Part shown: piece by piece, positions 45,702 through 57,024 of the stretch
Numbering within the stretch: position 1 is the first letter of the stretch
Layout of the letters: each line of letters begins with the position of its first letter
Assembly: GCA_003008705.1 (NCBI GenBank)
Contig: PDUO01000048.1
Location: 9,183 to 73,182, forward strand
Length of the DNA: 64,000 nt
DNA from: Pezicula radicicola
Taxonomy: Eukaryota > Ascomycota > Leotiomycetes > Helotiales > Dermateaceae
Reading direction: 5' to 3'
The notes under the pieces: model-generated
Told to the model about the DNA's origin: nothing
Databases searched by the model: none
What the model saw: the letters and a program-made list of their open reading frames with translations, nothing else
Position numbers and translations under genes: made by a program

Positions 45702-46061
45702 TCTGTAACTTGGAAGGATTGTATTGTGATGGGTGACGAAAGAATTTATTTAGAGTAGTTCCGCTCTCATCACGGGCCAAGCCTTTGGTTGCCGCGCTAT
45801 GATACAGTCGACTTCATTTCTAGGACTGCAGAGGACATTCTTCACCCTGAATTTGTACCTAACGTCTTTGCTAATAATCACAATCATCATCATCTTCTGA
45901 TTCTGAAAATCTGTGTTCTTCTACTTGCAGACGAAATGACACCATATATATAGCAGGAAAGACACTCGCAGCCAACAAGAAAACACCAACATCTATAGGG
46001 AAAGTCACAAGCCTCCGATAAATAATAACACCACAATGCAAAAGATCCTGACATTCTCATC

Positions 46062-49000
46062 TCAGAAAGTCGCCTGGTCAATGAATCGAGCCAGCATGTC
46101 AACCTTTTCATTCTATGCCGTGTGTCAGTCCCGGGAGCCCCTATAACTTCCAGAGAAGAGGCCAGGAACTTACCAGCAGAGAAAAATGATCGGCGCCGTG
46201 GGCAACCTCTACTGTGACTTCGTCCCCAGGAAACAGATCCGCCCATTCGCCCGCAGAGAAGTCGGAACGTTTCTCTGTCAAAAACTTCATTCCTTCAGTG
46301 TCGTCTGGACTGGGGGGCAAGCGGGGAAACTTCACCCCGTCGAATACACATTCCGAGGCCCAGATGATGGAAGTTTGAGGGGTTGACCATTGAGGCAGTG
46401 GATCCGCCCAGTAGTTGTGAAGAACGGTAATGGTGGCATTGAAATGGGGAATCAACCACTCCGGAGCTTCACTTACCTGGTCCGAGTTAGCCATCTTGGC
46501 TCCAAACAGATTGATGGCATTGCAGTGGTCATAGAAGTGCTGCGGAAGCCTGTCCAGCCCCTTCGGCGGGGGTGAATCGATTAAGACGAGACTGAGGACC
46601 TCTTCACCTTCGCGGATGAATTGCTGCGTTGCTCGATAAGCTAGTATGCCTCCAGCAGACCACCCTCCTAAATGGTAAGGTCCGCTTGGCTGCCGTTTCC
46701 GAATCTCAGTGATATAGCTGTCGATGAGAACGTCTAGTGGGCAACTTTCCATCAACTGCCCATCCTTGCGAAATGGGCAGTTCAGTCCCACAATTGCGAG
46801 GTCGTCGTTGATATTAGGAAGTTTGGCATATGAGTGCGCGGATCCAGATCCGTCTGGAAACAAAAATAACACTCTGCGAGCAAACTTTACTCGTCCCTGG
46901 AGGATGACGGACGAGGCAGGAGGTGCCTCAACAAGTTGTGGCCTCGATTGAGGCTTGGGCTGATCAGAGTGCTCACTCTCCACTGGCGTTTGTTTGCCAT
47001 CTACCTCCACCCAACGTTCGTGCGGTGGGGTAGATGCGGAGGAATTCGAAGCTTCCTGGCTTCCCTTGGACTTGTCCTCTGATTCTGCATCACTATCGTT
47101 CTCATCTTGCTTTCCTCCAAGTCGTTCTCGAAGAGCACCGATCGTGGCACAATCAGCCCAAAAAGAACTGTCCCAGTCTTGCCCAATCCCCAGTTCTTCC
47201 TGCAGTCGACTCACAATCATGAGTGAAAGCAGGGAGTCGACCCCCAAATCAGCAAAATTTGAGTCATCTGTCAACTCGTCGATCGTGATGCCGCTTTCTT
47301 CTGAGAGTATCTGAAGTACTTGCTCAAACTCCTGTTTGGATGCTTGATCTTGAGGCTGTAGCTTCTCGCTTACTAAATGTACTTGCAGTTCATCATTATT
47401 AGTAGTTCCCGTGTTGGGAACTGGGATTGGATCTGGACGGCATGGGGGCACTGTGTCTCTCGCTGTGGGATTTGGTTCCTCCTCCTGACCTCGATCATCT
47501 TGGCAAAGGAAGTCCTTGAGGTGCTTGATGGTTGGCATGTCGATGAACGCAGAAGAATCCAGCTCGATAGCCATCTCATCATTGAGTCTGCTGATAATGA
47601 GCATGGACAGGAGGGAGTCTACTCCAAGATCAGCAAACGCGCTGCTCTCGGTAAGGTCGTCCACAGCAATTCCGCTCTCTTCAGAGATGACCTGTAATAC
47701 TTGAAGAATTCTTTTGCTGTCTTCTCGACTGTTCTTTGGTGCGGAACTGCTGGAAATCATATTCGAAGTTGTCTTCGGCTGGGGCATTTCAGTTTGCTCC
47801 TTGCGCTGACCCAGTTGTTGACTTTTCGCTGCATCTTTTCCAGGTGATCTTTGATTAGCTGCTGCCTGTGATTGAGGCTTAGATTGAGCGGAGTTGGCTT
47901 GGGTACCAGCTTTGGAAGCGCTACCTCCTTGTTCTGCTGCAAGGATATAACGCAAAAGTCGGCGAGGAACACCTTGTAGGGCAATGTCTCCAAACCATGC
48001 AACAACCTTCTCACCATCAAACACCGTAATATCACCTCGCCACATCTTTCCCTCAGTCTCGCGCATTTTGACATAGGTCGAGTACTGTTTTGTTGCCAAG
48101 ATGGGCTCTAGAATCTGGAATGAGCTCCAGCCATGGTTAACGAAGACTTCTTTGCTCAGATCGGACTTGTCATTGGCGTTCATGACAAATCCTGCGACCT
48201 GCGAGAGAGCATCGATAAAAGCGGGATGGGTATGAAACTGTCCCTCATTCTTGAGGCCGGCAAAATTGGCTGTACCGCAAGCTTCCATGGCATCGCTGTC
48301 TAGAACGATAGTTTCAATTCCTCGATAATTTGGATCGAAATCGGCAAGAGCGGTGACCATCTTGTACACCATGTTCTTGTTGAAAAGAAAACTCTTGCCT
48401 GTCGACGTACCTGCTCGCAAAGCGGCCATCTTCGCCCTAATTGCAGATGCGTCGACTTGTACAACATCAAGCTTGCTGGTCTCTTTAAAATGGAGCTCGC
48501 AGTTGGCGTGCTCCCCAATGACTTTGCCAGCATCGTCTATGGTAGCAAATTTGCATAGAGCCAGCTTCTCGGGCCATTTGAGTTGGACTGTTGTCCGAAG
48601 GATTTGTGGTCCTTTCGCTTTCGCAATAAGGGCTTTTGTTATGTTCATCGCTGCGACATCAGCCTTCATAGTTCCTGAAACGGGCTTCTGGACTTGCAGC
48701 AGATACTTTCCCACGGTGAGAGCAATGTCAGCATAGACAGACGGCGTACATAGAGGGAAGCCGTCGACTTTGTGACCCTGTACCATAGGATGCAGATCAG
48801 CACGACAAATGTCGGATTCCAGCACCAGCACTCCGCCAACGTCGTTCACACTATTGGAAATGATCTTGTGTATGGTGGTGCTCTCCAATCGCAGCTTTGG
48901 TTCGGCTTTCGTATCTGCGGGTATATCTTCGGCTTGTGCAGCGCACAACACCTTGCCAGATTGTTGTATGGCATCGCCTTTGCGGAGTGACCAGTCATTC

Positions 49001-52000
49001 ACATATTTTATCCAATAGTCCTTCAAGTCCCAGCTATAGGCGGGCAGGAGTAGGACAGGATGACGGTAGTCCCTCTGATACACCCGCCAGTTTACTGCAG
49101 TTCCGGCACGGTAAAAACATGACAGCGCTGCCGTGACTGATGACCAGACATCCTTCGAGCGCTGAAGAGAAGATAGAACAGTAAGTTGGGACCCCATAAC
49201 AGCTTGGATCATGCCGCAGACGACGGGATGAGGTCCCACTTCGAGCACGAAGCTCTTGTAGTTGATCACACCGGCATCTCGAGCAGCCTCGATAGCCTGC
49301 AGAATATTCACTGTTTTCCGACAATGGTCCCTCAAGTACTTAGGGGAGAATGCACCAGCTTCCCGCTCGACAGTACCTAGCAAAGGACATAAAATAGGGA
49401 TCGTTGGACGGTGAAATTTGACGCCTTGGGCAGCCCGTTCGAAGTCTTCCAGAATCGGTTCTACTTGCGCAGAATGAAATGCGAAAGGGACTTTCAAGAG
49501 TGTGGATTTGATTTTGGCATCTGTCAGCTGCTGCTGAACTTGCAATATGTCTTGACTGCGTCCTGCCAAAACAATGTCTTGGGGACCGTTAATACATGCA
49601 ACTTCCAGGCTTCCTTGCCGAAGAACGTGCTGGATGGATTGAATGGGACTTTTGACCGCGAGCATAGAATGGGTCCTCTTTGTACAGTGTACCTCGAGAG
49701 ACTGCGCTCTTTTGCCGACAAGGTACATAGTGTCCGCGAGGGAAAGCACGCCTGAAATACAGAGCGCAGCGTACTCACCCAAGCTGTGACCGACTACCGC
49801 CGCTGGTGTTACTCCCCATGAGATCCACAAACGCGCCAACGCAATTTCCAGAGCAACCGTCGCCAACTGCACTGTTATGGGGCTTTGGTTCTCGATGTCA
49901 CCGTCACTGCTTGTAAGAACTGGCCAAAAGGATGAAAACCCTTGACGTTGGGATAAGTGGTCGAGGCGGATCAGGTCTTCTCGGAATGAGCTGTTAGCAT
50001 CAATCAGAGCTTTGCCCATGCCAGCGTACTGCGATCCTTGACCAGTGAAGGTGAAAATCACCTCTGGAGGTGCCTTTGGTCGGTTTGCGCCATCTTTGTT
50101 CGTGATAGCTTTGCGTAATCCTTCGTGGATGCCAGGAATGTCCGAAGCAGAGATGACCACCCGGTGTGGATGATGCGTCCTTCTTGCGGTGGTGGTATAG
50201 GAAAGTGCCGGAAGGAGCTCATGGCTTGCTTCATTGCTATCAACCCAGCGGATCAAATTTTGGATGTTCCGTTCCAGAGCAGTGGCTGTCTTTGCAGAGA
50301 CGCATACTGGAAAGTAGCTCCGGGGATCGGCAGTATTGTGTACTGGCTGCTCAGGAGCATCTTCAACCAACAATGCACTGTTTCCTCCAGCGGCGCTAAA
50401 GTTATTAACAAACACTTTGCGAATGCCAGATGAGGATGGCCATGAGACGGGCTTCTTTGCAATGAAGACCTGCCGTTGTTCCAGGTCCAGCGGAAACTTC
50501 TGGTTTAGCTTCGTCTTAATACCACAGTGCGGCGGGATGACATTGTGTTTCATCATGAGCAATATCTTAACCAGACTTGAGGCGCCGGATGCAGCCTCTC
50601 CATGACCGATATTCGCTTTTGCCGATCCGATATAAAGTGGTTGATCAGACCGACGCCGGTGTTTGGATTTGGCAGATGCAAATGTATCAAGAACTGAGTT
50701 CATCTCACCAGCATCTCCCGCCTAGAAATCCAAATGTCAGTCATTCTACATTAAAATGCCATGTCTCCCCATAGATATGGAAGGGGTATAGAAGTCTAAA
50801 ATAGATAATATAAAAAAGTATCCATACCTGGGTTCCAGTGCCGTGCATTTCCACATAGCTAATCTCAGCCGGATCAACGCCGGCGTCGCTTAGAATGTGA
50901 GAAAATATCTCCTTTTGGGCGCCTACATGTGGTCGAGTGATAGACTCTGCTTCCGCGGAGTGATTAGTCCGGGCACCCAAAATGACTGCTTGGATGGGAT
51001 CATTGTCTATAATCGCATCCTCAAGACGCTTTAAGACGAGAGTGACGACACCTTCACCACGACAATAGCCATCCGCACCATCGTCAAAAGTCTTGCAGTT
51101 GCCGGTGCGAGATAAGAAGTGGCCTCGATCTAGTCCAGCTGTGAAATCTGGATTTGTGAGAACGTTTGTACCTCCGGCCTGCTCTCAGACTCATGGTTAG
51201 TCTGTGTATGTCTCTTTCCTAATTGCCCAAGTGGGCGATTGCACCGGAGCAAAACTTGCTTACCAATGCCATATCAACTTCCCGTCGCCAGAGAGCGTTA
51301 CATGCCAAATGAATAGCTGCTAAGCTACTGGAGCACGCAGTATCGATTGAATAGCTTGGACCGCTGAACTTGAAAAAGTAGTTCACGCGTCCGGGGATGA
51401 ACGCCCGGTTACCGCCTGGAATGAAGTAGGTATCTGTCCATTATATTAGTATCAATTCAATTATAAAAGCAGTTGAATCGTACCAATGTTTTGCGCACTG
51501 TTAGTTTCCATCCAGTCATTGCTTGTAACACCGTAGAATATACCAACTCGATCTCTTTTAGTAGAAGGAGTTGCATCAGGCACTATACCAGCCACTTCCA
51601 TTGCTTCATAGGCTGTTGCAAGCGCCAGTCGTTGTGCAGGGTCAACCTGTGGAGCTTCCCGAGGGGACATGTTGAAAAAGCGGGCATCGAAGGAGCCAGG
51701 ACTTTTCAGCCAGCAACCATATGGAGTCGCGCTTGTATTCTTCTTGGTTCCTGTGAGATCGACGTGCGTTTGGACATTCCAATGCAGGTCGGGAGCTGGC
51801 TTGTGCACGTCTAGTCCTTGAGATAGTATGTCCCAGAACTCATCACAATTCTCTGCCTCGGGAAATCTGCCTGACATGCCCAAAATGGCAATTTTGGTGG
51901 CACCAACCGTTGACCGTTGCGTGAAGTCGTCCACGTTCTGCATTGGAGGACTGATGGATTCCACATGAACGGAAAGTCCTTCGAGGTACTGATTTTCATT

Positions 52001-53180
52001 CAGAGCTCCAGAGAGTGACTGTCCAGCTCCCGTGGCTATCGAGAAAATCGTTACGTTTGTAGGATTAGTCGCCTTCACATGGGATACAAAGCCTCGTAGT
52101 ATGGAATCCCAGTGTAGCGGCTGAATTAAGACACCGGCTAGAGCGGTTTTCATGATGGAGTGCAGGGTACCATGCCAAATGATGCCTCCAGACGAGCTAG
52201 ATATGGTTGGAATAATGGACTTCCGTTGAGACAGAGGGCTGTTGCCGACTCGTTCCAAGATTGAATCCACGGTTGTATTGTCGAAGATATTTGACCCATG
52301 ATATGGAGCATATATTGGCACACGAATGACCCTATACTTCGCGAAGGCAGGAGTGCTCTGAAGAGCGTCTAGTACATTAGGAGGACCACTGATTGTAACA
52401 TTATTCTCGGACACAGCACTAATCCAAGGAATTGTCGTTGGAGGAAGTTTCTGCAAAGTTAGCGGAAGTTCAATCCGGGTTTTGATCAGTGCTTACAGTA
52501 TCTTGAACAAAATCTTGTACCAATTTCGCTGCAGATTTCTCGTTCAAGCCGTGGAAAATGGCCGACCAAGAAGTTGACGAAGAAGATGATGGTCCGTTGA
52601 CTGCTTCTCCTGCGGCTGCAGCTTGGTAACCGGTGTTGAATGCAATTTTCACTGTATGGATTGCAATAGGCACAAGCTCTGATAGTGTTGTACAGCAACC
52701 AATGGCGGCGGCAGCAAATGCGCCTGTGCAAAGGCCGATGAGTAGCGAATTCTCATCTGGATAGTGCCCATCATTTCGTTCACAATGCCTAGTTCAAGTC
52801 AGTGTAGGTCCCTAATAACGGACGAGTAGTAGCAGAAGAGTAGGACTTAAGAGTCTCTTGATCTTCCATCCAAGTGGGTCAAAATCAACTTACGAAATAA
52901 AGCAAGCAAAGTGATAGATAGAGGTCAAAGCTTGCTGGAAGGCAGGGTGCATAATTTCTTTCTCGTACTCTTCTACCAACTCCTCAAACCTTGAGAACCG
53001 CGGGAATCGTTGATTTGCACCATCAGGAAATATACTGCTCGCTGTCCTCAGCTTACGAAGAGCCTCGTCCAAGAAATTTGAAAGAATGGGGCCTTTTCTA
53101 GACCGTAGAAGGGAAATGAATCCATCGCTGAAGTTGGTGGTTTGGTCTCCAAAAACATACACGTGCTTAGTTTGCTCCAT
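46062..53180 (-). CDS. Non-reducing polyketide synthase, SAT-KS-MAT-PT-ACP-ACP-TE
   Basis: Start ATG 53180 ([14 protein letters not shown], the usual SAT start). Domains, in approximate residues: SAT 1-390 with active Cys in GLCTGAF; KS 405-830 with Cys in [10 protein letters not shown] and His in EMHGTGTQ and [13 protein letters not shown] 920-1240 with Ser in [11 protein letters not shown] 1310-1620 with His in [13 protein letters not shown] and Asp in [11 protein letters not shown]; two ACPs near 1730-1800 and 1860-1925, each [10 protein letters not shown] 1990-2230 with Ser in GGWSAGG. There are seven exons. The final intron (CTG|GTAAGT, 46173) gives the C-terminus [15 protein letters not shown] ending at 46062, which fits TEs better than the read-through end at 46141. 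Total is about 2,230 aa. Tandem ACPs plus TE occur in CTB1, wA/PksP and related synthases that make heptaketide naphthopyrones. It appears intact, and is the core enzyme of the cluster. Confidence 0.95.
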
Positions 53181-54096
53181 GTTGAAGGAATTGCACTAGT
53201 CAGCGCATGAAAGTAGGTATGGCTTAGGCTAGGTGAACTACTCACCCTTCTGCTTTTGTATGGGGCGGGGGGTGTGTTGGTTGTTTTTGGACTGGCTCCT
53301 GACCAATTGGAGCACATGATACGGGCTCCGAAGTGAAGACCGAAGAGGCAAGAAGTGATTTACAACGGTCAATGGGACAGGGCTGTGATGTAAGCTGCAT
53401 CTTAAACGTCTTCTAGAAGCTGTTAAGGCTTATGTCTTGTCGTTGCCTAGAAAGTTTTCAAGGAATTTACTTCCGTAAGCCAATGGCAAGCGTTATGCTG
53501 TTCCATACTAATTTAAAAATAATAGTCTTTGGGCCAATATCTCACTCCAAGGGAATTGAGCTGGTAGAGAGGGCTGAGACTCCTACGTTCTTCGGCTTTG
53601 GGGCTTCTTTGGGGGCGTTCATTTGCGGGACACTACGGGACACAATTTTTGGGACTTCACGGTGGGTTGTCCGGGGCTTGGGAAGTAGTTAGAAGCCTAT
53701 CTTTACGCTGCCTGGCTCCTAAAATCTGATATTCCCAAGTTAGTAGGTACGGTATTGCAGAAAGGAGAATAGCCGATAGGTTGATATCTAGAGAGTACTA
53801 GTTCCGAAGGAGTAACACAAATTGGGGTGCTGTGACAAGAGAAAAGAATTCTCAATTAGCCACTCATCACGTATTTGCAATAATTGGCGATTTATCTTTT
53901 AGTGGATTAAATTTTAGAATCTGTAAAGCTCAACTTTTGAAAATAGAATTGTAGGTATGACTTCTTCGCGGTCATAAACTTTAAGTCGCTTGAATTACGT
54001 GGTATAGTGTAAATAATATATTTACTACGGTAATAAAACGAGCGCAGAGCGCTGGTGATAACTATGCGGTGATAAAAGAGTCCTTTCAACCATGTT
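53181..54096. other. PKS promoter and SDR 3' flank
   Basis: About 900 bp with no supported gene; the plus-strand frame at 53432-53692 has no domain. I found no exact TCGN5CGR site here, unlike several other cluster promoters. Confidence 0.5.
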
Positions 54097-55125
54097 CTAA
54101 TACGTGGCAGGCATAGTCGCCAGCTTTCCGCCATCCACCAAAATAACGCTTCCATTCAGGAATGCACCAGCTTTGGACGTCATGTAAAGGGTGACACCGG
54201 CCATATCATCTTGTCCACCCGCTCTTTCTGCCGGCTGATATGATCTCGAAAATGCCCCTTCTTCCGTGATCGGTTTGTCCTTGGAGATCCTGAAAGGATT
54301 GAACAAAGGCGCGGACAACTCCGATGGAAACACTAAACTTGTCAGATGATAACAATTCCATTTGATTAGAAGTTCTCTTACATCCTGCTGCAATGACATT
54401 GAAACGTATACCCCATGGAACGCAAAAGGTGGAGAAGCACTTCATCATGCTGACCAATGCCGCCTTGCTACTACAATATGCATAGCCCGCCCGAGGATTC
54501 CTCAAGAAACTAGCGCTGCTAGCCGTCGCAATGACCTGGCTCTTCAGATACGTCTGCCGTCGGTTTCCCTCGTCTAGAAGTTCTAAGAAAGCGACCACCG
54601 TATAGTATACAGCGGTACAGTTCAGGTCGTAGACAGAGTTGAACTCTTCCATGGGCACACTCAATGCATGTTCAACATAGTCTGAGAGTGTATACCGTGG
54701 TTTGAGCTTCTCCAAACCAGGGCCAGTGATGCCTGCGTTAGCAATGAGGAGATTGATGTACCCAGCATCGTCTTTGACTTTCTTGGCTAAGCGTAAGAGA
54801 TCTTCTTTTTTGGTAATATCTCCTTGAAGCGGGATGATACTAATTACATATCAGCCCTTGATCTCTCGAATATTTTGAAACATGAATGGGGACTACCTGG
54901 GGTGAAATTGGGCCGCTTCTCTCAATTTGTCTTCTCGTCGCCCTACAATGTATACCTTTGCCGCCCCATTTTCAGCCAATGCTTTCGCCATCATCAAGCC
55001 AATTCCTGCGCATCATTAGAAAAAAAGATGATGTCGTTGTGAGGTGGCTCACCTGTGCCTCCGCCAGTGATGACAGCAACAATGCCCTTCACGCTAAACA
55101 AAGTCTGCGACGTCATCGTAGCCAT
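54097..55125 (-). CDS. Short-chain dehydrogenase/reductase
   Basis: The start is ATG 55125 (MATMTSQTLFSVKGIVAVITGGGTG), containing the TGxxxGxG cofactor motif, interrupted by an intron as GGTG|IGLMMAKALAENGA. A second short exon (AAKVYIVGRRE) and an intron near 54900-54840 lead to IIPLQGDITKKEDLLRL. NLLIANAGITGPG is the NAG motif. The catalytic Ser is in IATASSAS, Tyr and Lys in YAYCSSKAAL. The end LNGSVILVDGGKLATMPATY is the standard SDR C-terminal element. The family reduces ketones or dehydrogenates alcohols with NAD(P)H, cytosolic. It is tandem with and upstream of the PKS on the same strand, so probably the cluster edge. A TCGN5CGA site lies 312 bp upstream. Intron positions in the 5' third are approximate. 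Confidence 0.82.
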
Positions 55126-55436
55126 GGTTTTTTTTTTTTTTTTTAGCTGTAGATTTAATGAGTCTTGTGTTTTGTGGTTTTGTGGCAGGAAATTTTAGAA
55201 GTCAAAACGCAGGAATACCTTGGCGAACTTGTAATATGGAACTGGAAAATCGTAGCTGAGGATTTTCATCATCTGTTACTGTTCAATTCTCCTCGCCCCA
55301 TCCACTCCAGCCGGAGTCGATATCGGGATGAAAGCCATTAGGCTGTTTAGCTCTGGAAGATGTGTCTGGGTCTGTAATTCATGAGGGCATGATGCAGCTC
55401 TCCGCAGGCGACCGAAAACCAGCCCCTATTGGCTCC

Positions 55437-55447
55437 TCGTTTACCGA
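55437..55447. promoter_or_regulatory. AflR-type site TCGN5CGA upstream of the SDR
   Basis: TCG-TTTAC-CGA, 312 bp from the SDR start codon. It is the right-most exact match noticed, which supports placing the cluster edge near 55.5 kb. Confidence 0.5.
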
Positions 55448-56504
55448 TTTCCTCTTGTTTTCTTAACGAAGCACATTGAAATGAAGTTCATATCGGGTTT
55501 GAGCTCATTGGACTGGAGTATTAAAAGACTAAATGCTTAATAATCATGCCTCTCGGATAATACCCTCAAATAGCAGCTGCAGGCAAGAGGCATTCTAATT
55601 ACTCTAGAGACAAAGGTCCCGCTTATATAATCCTCACTTTTTACAAAGCCCTATATTCCAACCTATATTCCACCCTACTCCAACCTTTTTTGCTCCCTCA
55701 AAATCCATCGCCTATCAACTTATCACGCAAATCTCCCATACCCGAAAATTGGGCTGGCACCACCGACCGCCATCAAACGGTGATGAAGTCCTTGCCCCCA
55801 GCAGCCCGTGAGAAAATAGTGAACCGCTGACATCCTCTAAATACATCTCTATACATCCCTATATATGTTTACTAAGGAATCGGTTGAGAACCTCAGGTTT
55901 GTGGAGTGGCAGGTTGTTGAACAGGCGGTTGCTAAGGGTTTCGCAATTGACACTGATCAAAGATTACTCGTTCGCTCCTCCTTATTGGATCTTGGATTAT
56001 CATAGGTCGGCGATGCGATATCAAGAAAACTGATCTGGGGGAGTGGTCAGACACTCAACCGTAAGAGGCTTGGTATGATCTCAGAATCTTGAGTAGAGTG
56101 TTTCAATAATATGTTTGCTAGCTGGGACGTTGCAATGTACAAGCAAGTACGGAGTTTTCAATATCTACTACTAAATGTATTACCACTTTGCGGATTTCAG
56201 GGTGTTTTCACTTAACTATGTGTCTACAAAGAAATGAAGGATAGCTTAGATAAATAGATTAAATAATACTTTATGTGTCAAATACAAGTTTTAAACATAA
56301 TGATATTAAGTCGTTGAAGTGAAAATACAGTAAAGGTGCAAAATAGCAATACTCAGTAGCAGATACAGACCCGCCCGCCGTTACCACAGCTACACGAGAT
56401 ATTCGTTTCAACGTGTGCTCGGTCCGCCTTAGAGTAACGCCAATCTATTCATTCGGGTTCTTCGAATGCGGGGCCGAACCATTTCGTACCGAACCTGTAA
56501 AGTA

Positions 56505-56796
56505 CTACTCCCCCTAAATAATGGTTATTTAGCGGGCTCTATGGGTTTGAGTTATAAAGGGTATACCGGTACTCTGGGTGGTTGAAGCCCCTGAGAAGTC
56601 CTTGGCTGCCTTGTTGCACAGGCCAAATCTGGTCTGTTACGAGAGTATAAAAACTAGGGCGTACGTAGAAGGTTCGAGTGGCCTGTCTGCCTCCTGACAG
56701 GCCACAAAAGCAGTATTTTCTATTTATTAGACCCCCCTGACAGCTGGTTCTACCTGCCCACCGAATAACCTGTATTTAGGGGGTGTGGGGGGATAG
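56505..56796. mobile_element. MITE-like element with TA target duplication
   Basis: The left end CTACTCCCCCTAAATAATGG and the right end (inverted) CTATCCCCCCACACCCCCTAAATACAGG are imperfect inverted repeats. Both continue into GGTTATT...GGGC. Flanking TA dinucleotides at 56503-56504 and 56797-56798 fit a Tc1/mariner-type insertion. The roughly 290-bp interior is non-coding and has the internal inverted repeat GTGGCCTGTC...GACAGGCCAC near 56680. Confidence 0.6.
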
Positions 56797-57024
56797 TAAT
56801 CAAACCATTATCGGTTGGTCTATTCCCGGAAGGCAGGGGTTACTGAGCCGCAAGGCAGCATGATGCAGGGTTGGTGCGTGAACCTCATTTTCGATACCTT
56901 TTCTCTCCTTTTTTCGTTGTGATCTAAAATCTACTGTCTCAGAGCTGAAGACTTGGACTGAATCGACTCGCAACAATTGGATTAGAGACCTCTTTCAGCC
57001 TTCTTTTGACATATTTAAAAAGGA

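Larger units (their letters stand above)
55126..57024. other. 1.9-kb intergenic region at the cluster boundary
   Basis: It contains the AflR-type site at 55437 and a MITE-like element (56505-56796). A 46-codon plus-strand frame at 55865-56005 (ATG TTT ACT...) encodes a charged helix I do not recognise. A 16-T tract lies just upstream of the SDR start codon. No other gene is seen. Confidence 0.5.

Noticed and set aside
46141..46173. PKS read-through end at 46141
   Set aside because: A GTAAGT donor at 46173 and an AAAAG acceptor give a C-terminus much more typical of thioesterase domains.
48353..49755. Long plus-strand open frames
   Set aside because: They are antisense shadows of the PKS coding sequence.
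24386..55125. Naming the cluster as cercosporin, elsinochrome or aurofusarin
   Set aside because: Gene classes overlap, but no fasciclin gene, no OMT-monooxygenase fusion (CTB3 type) and no matching order were seen. The product stays open.
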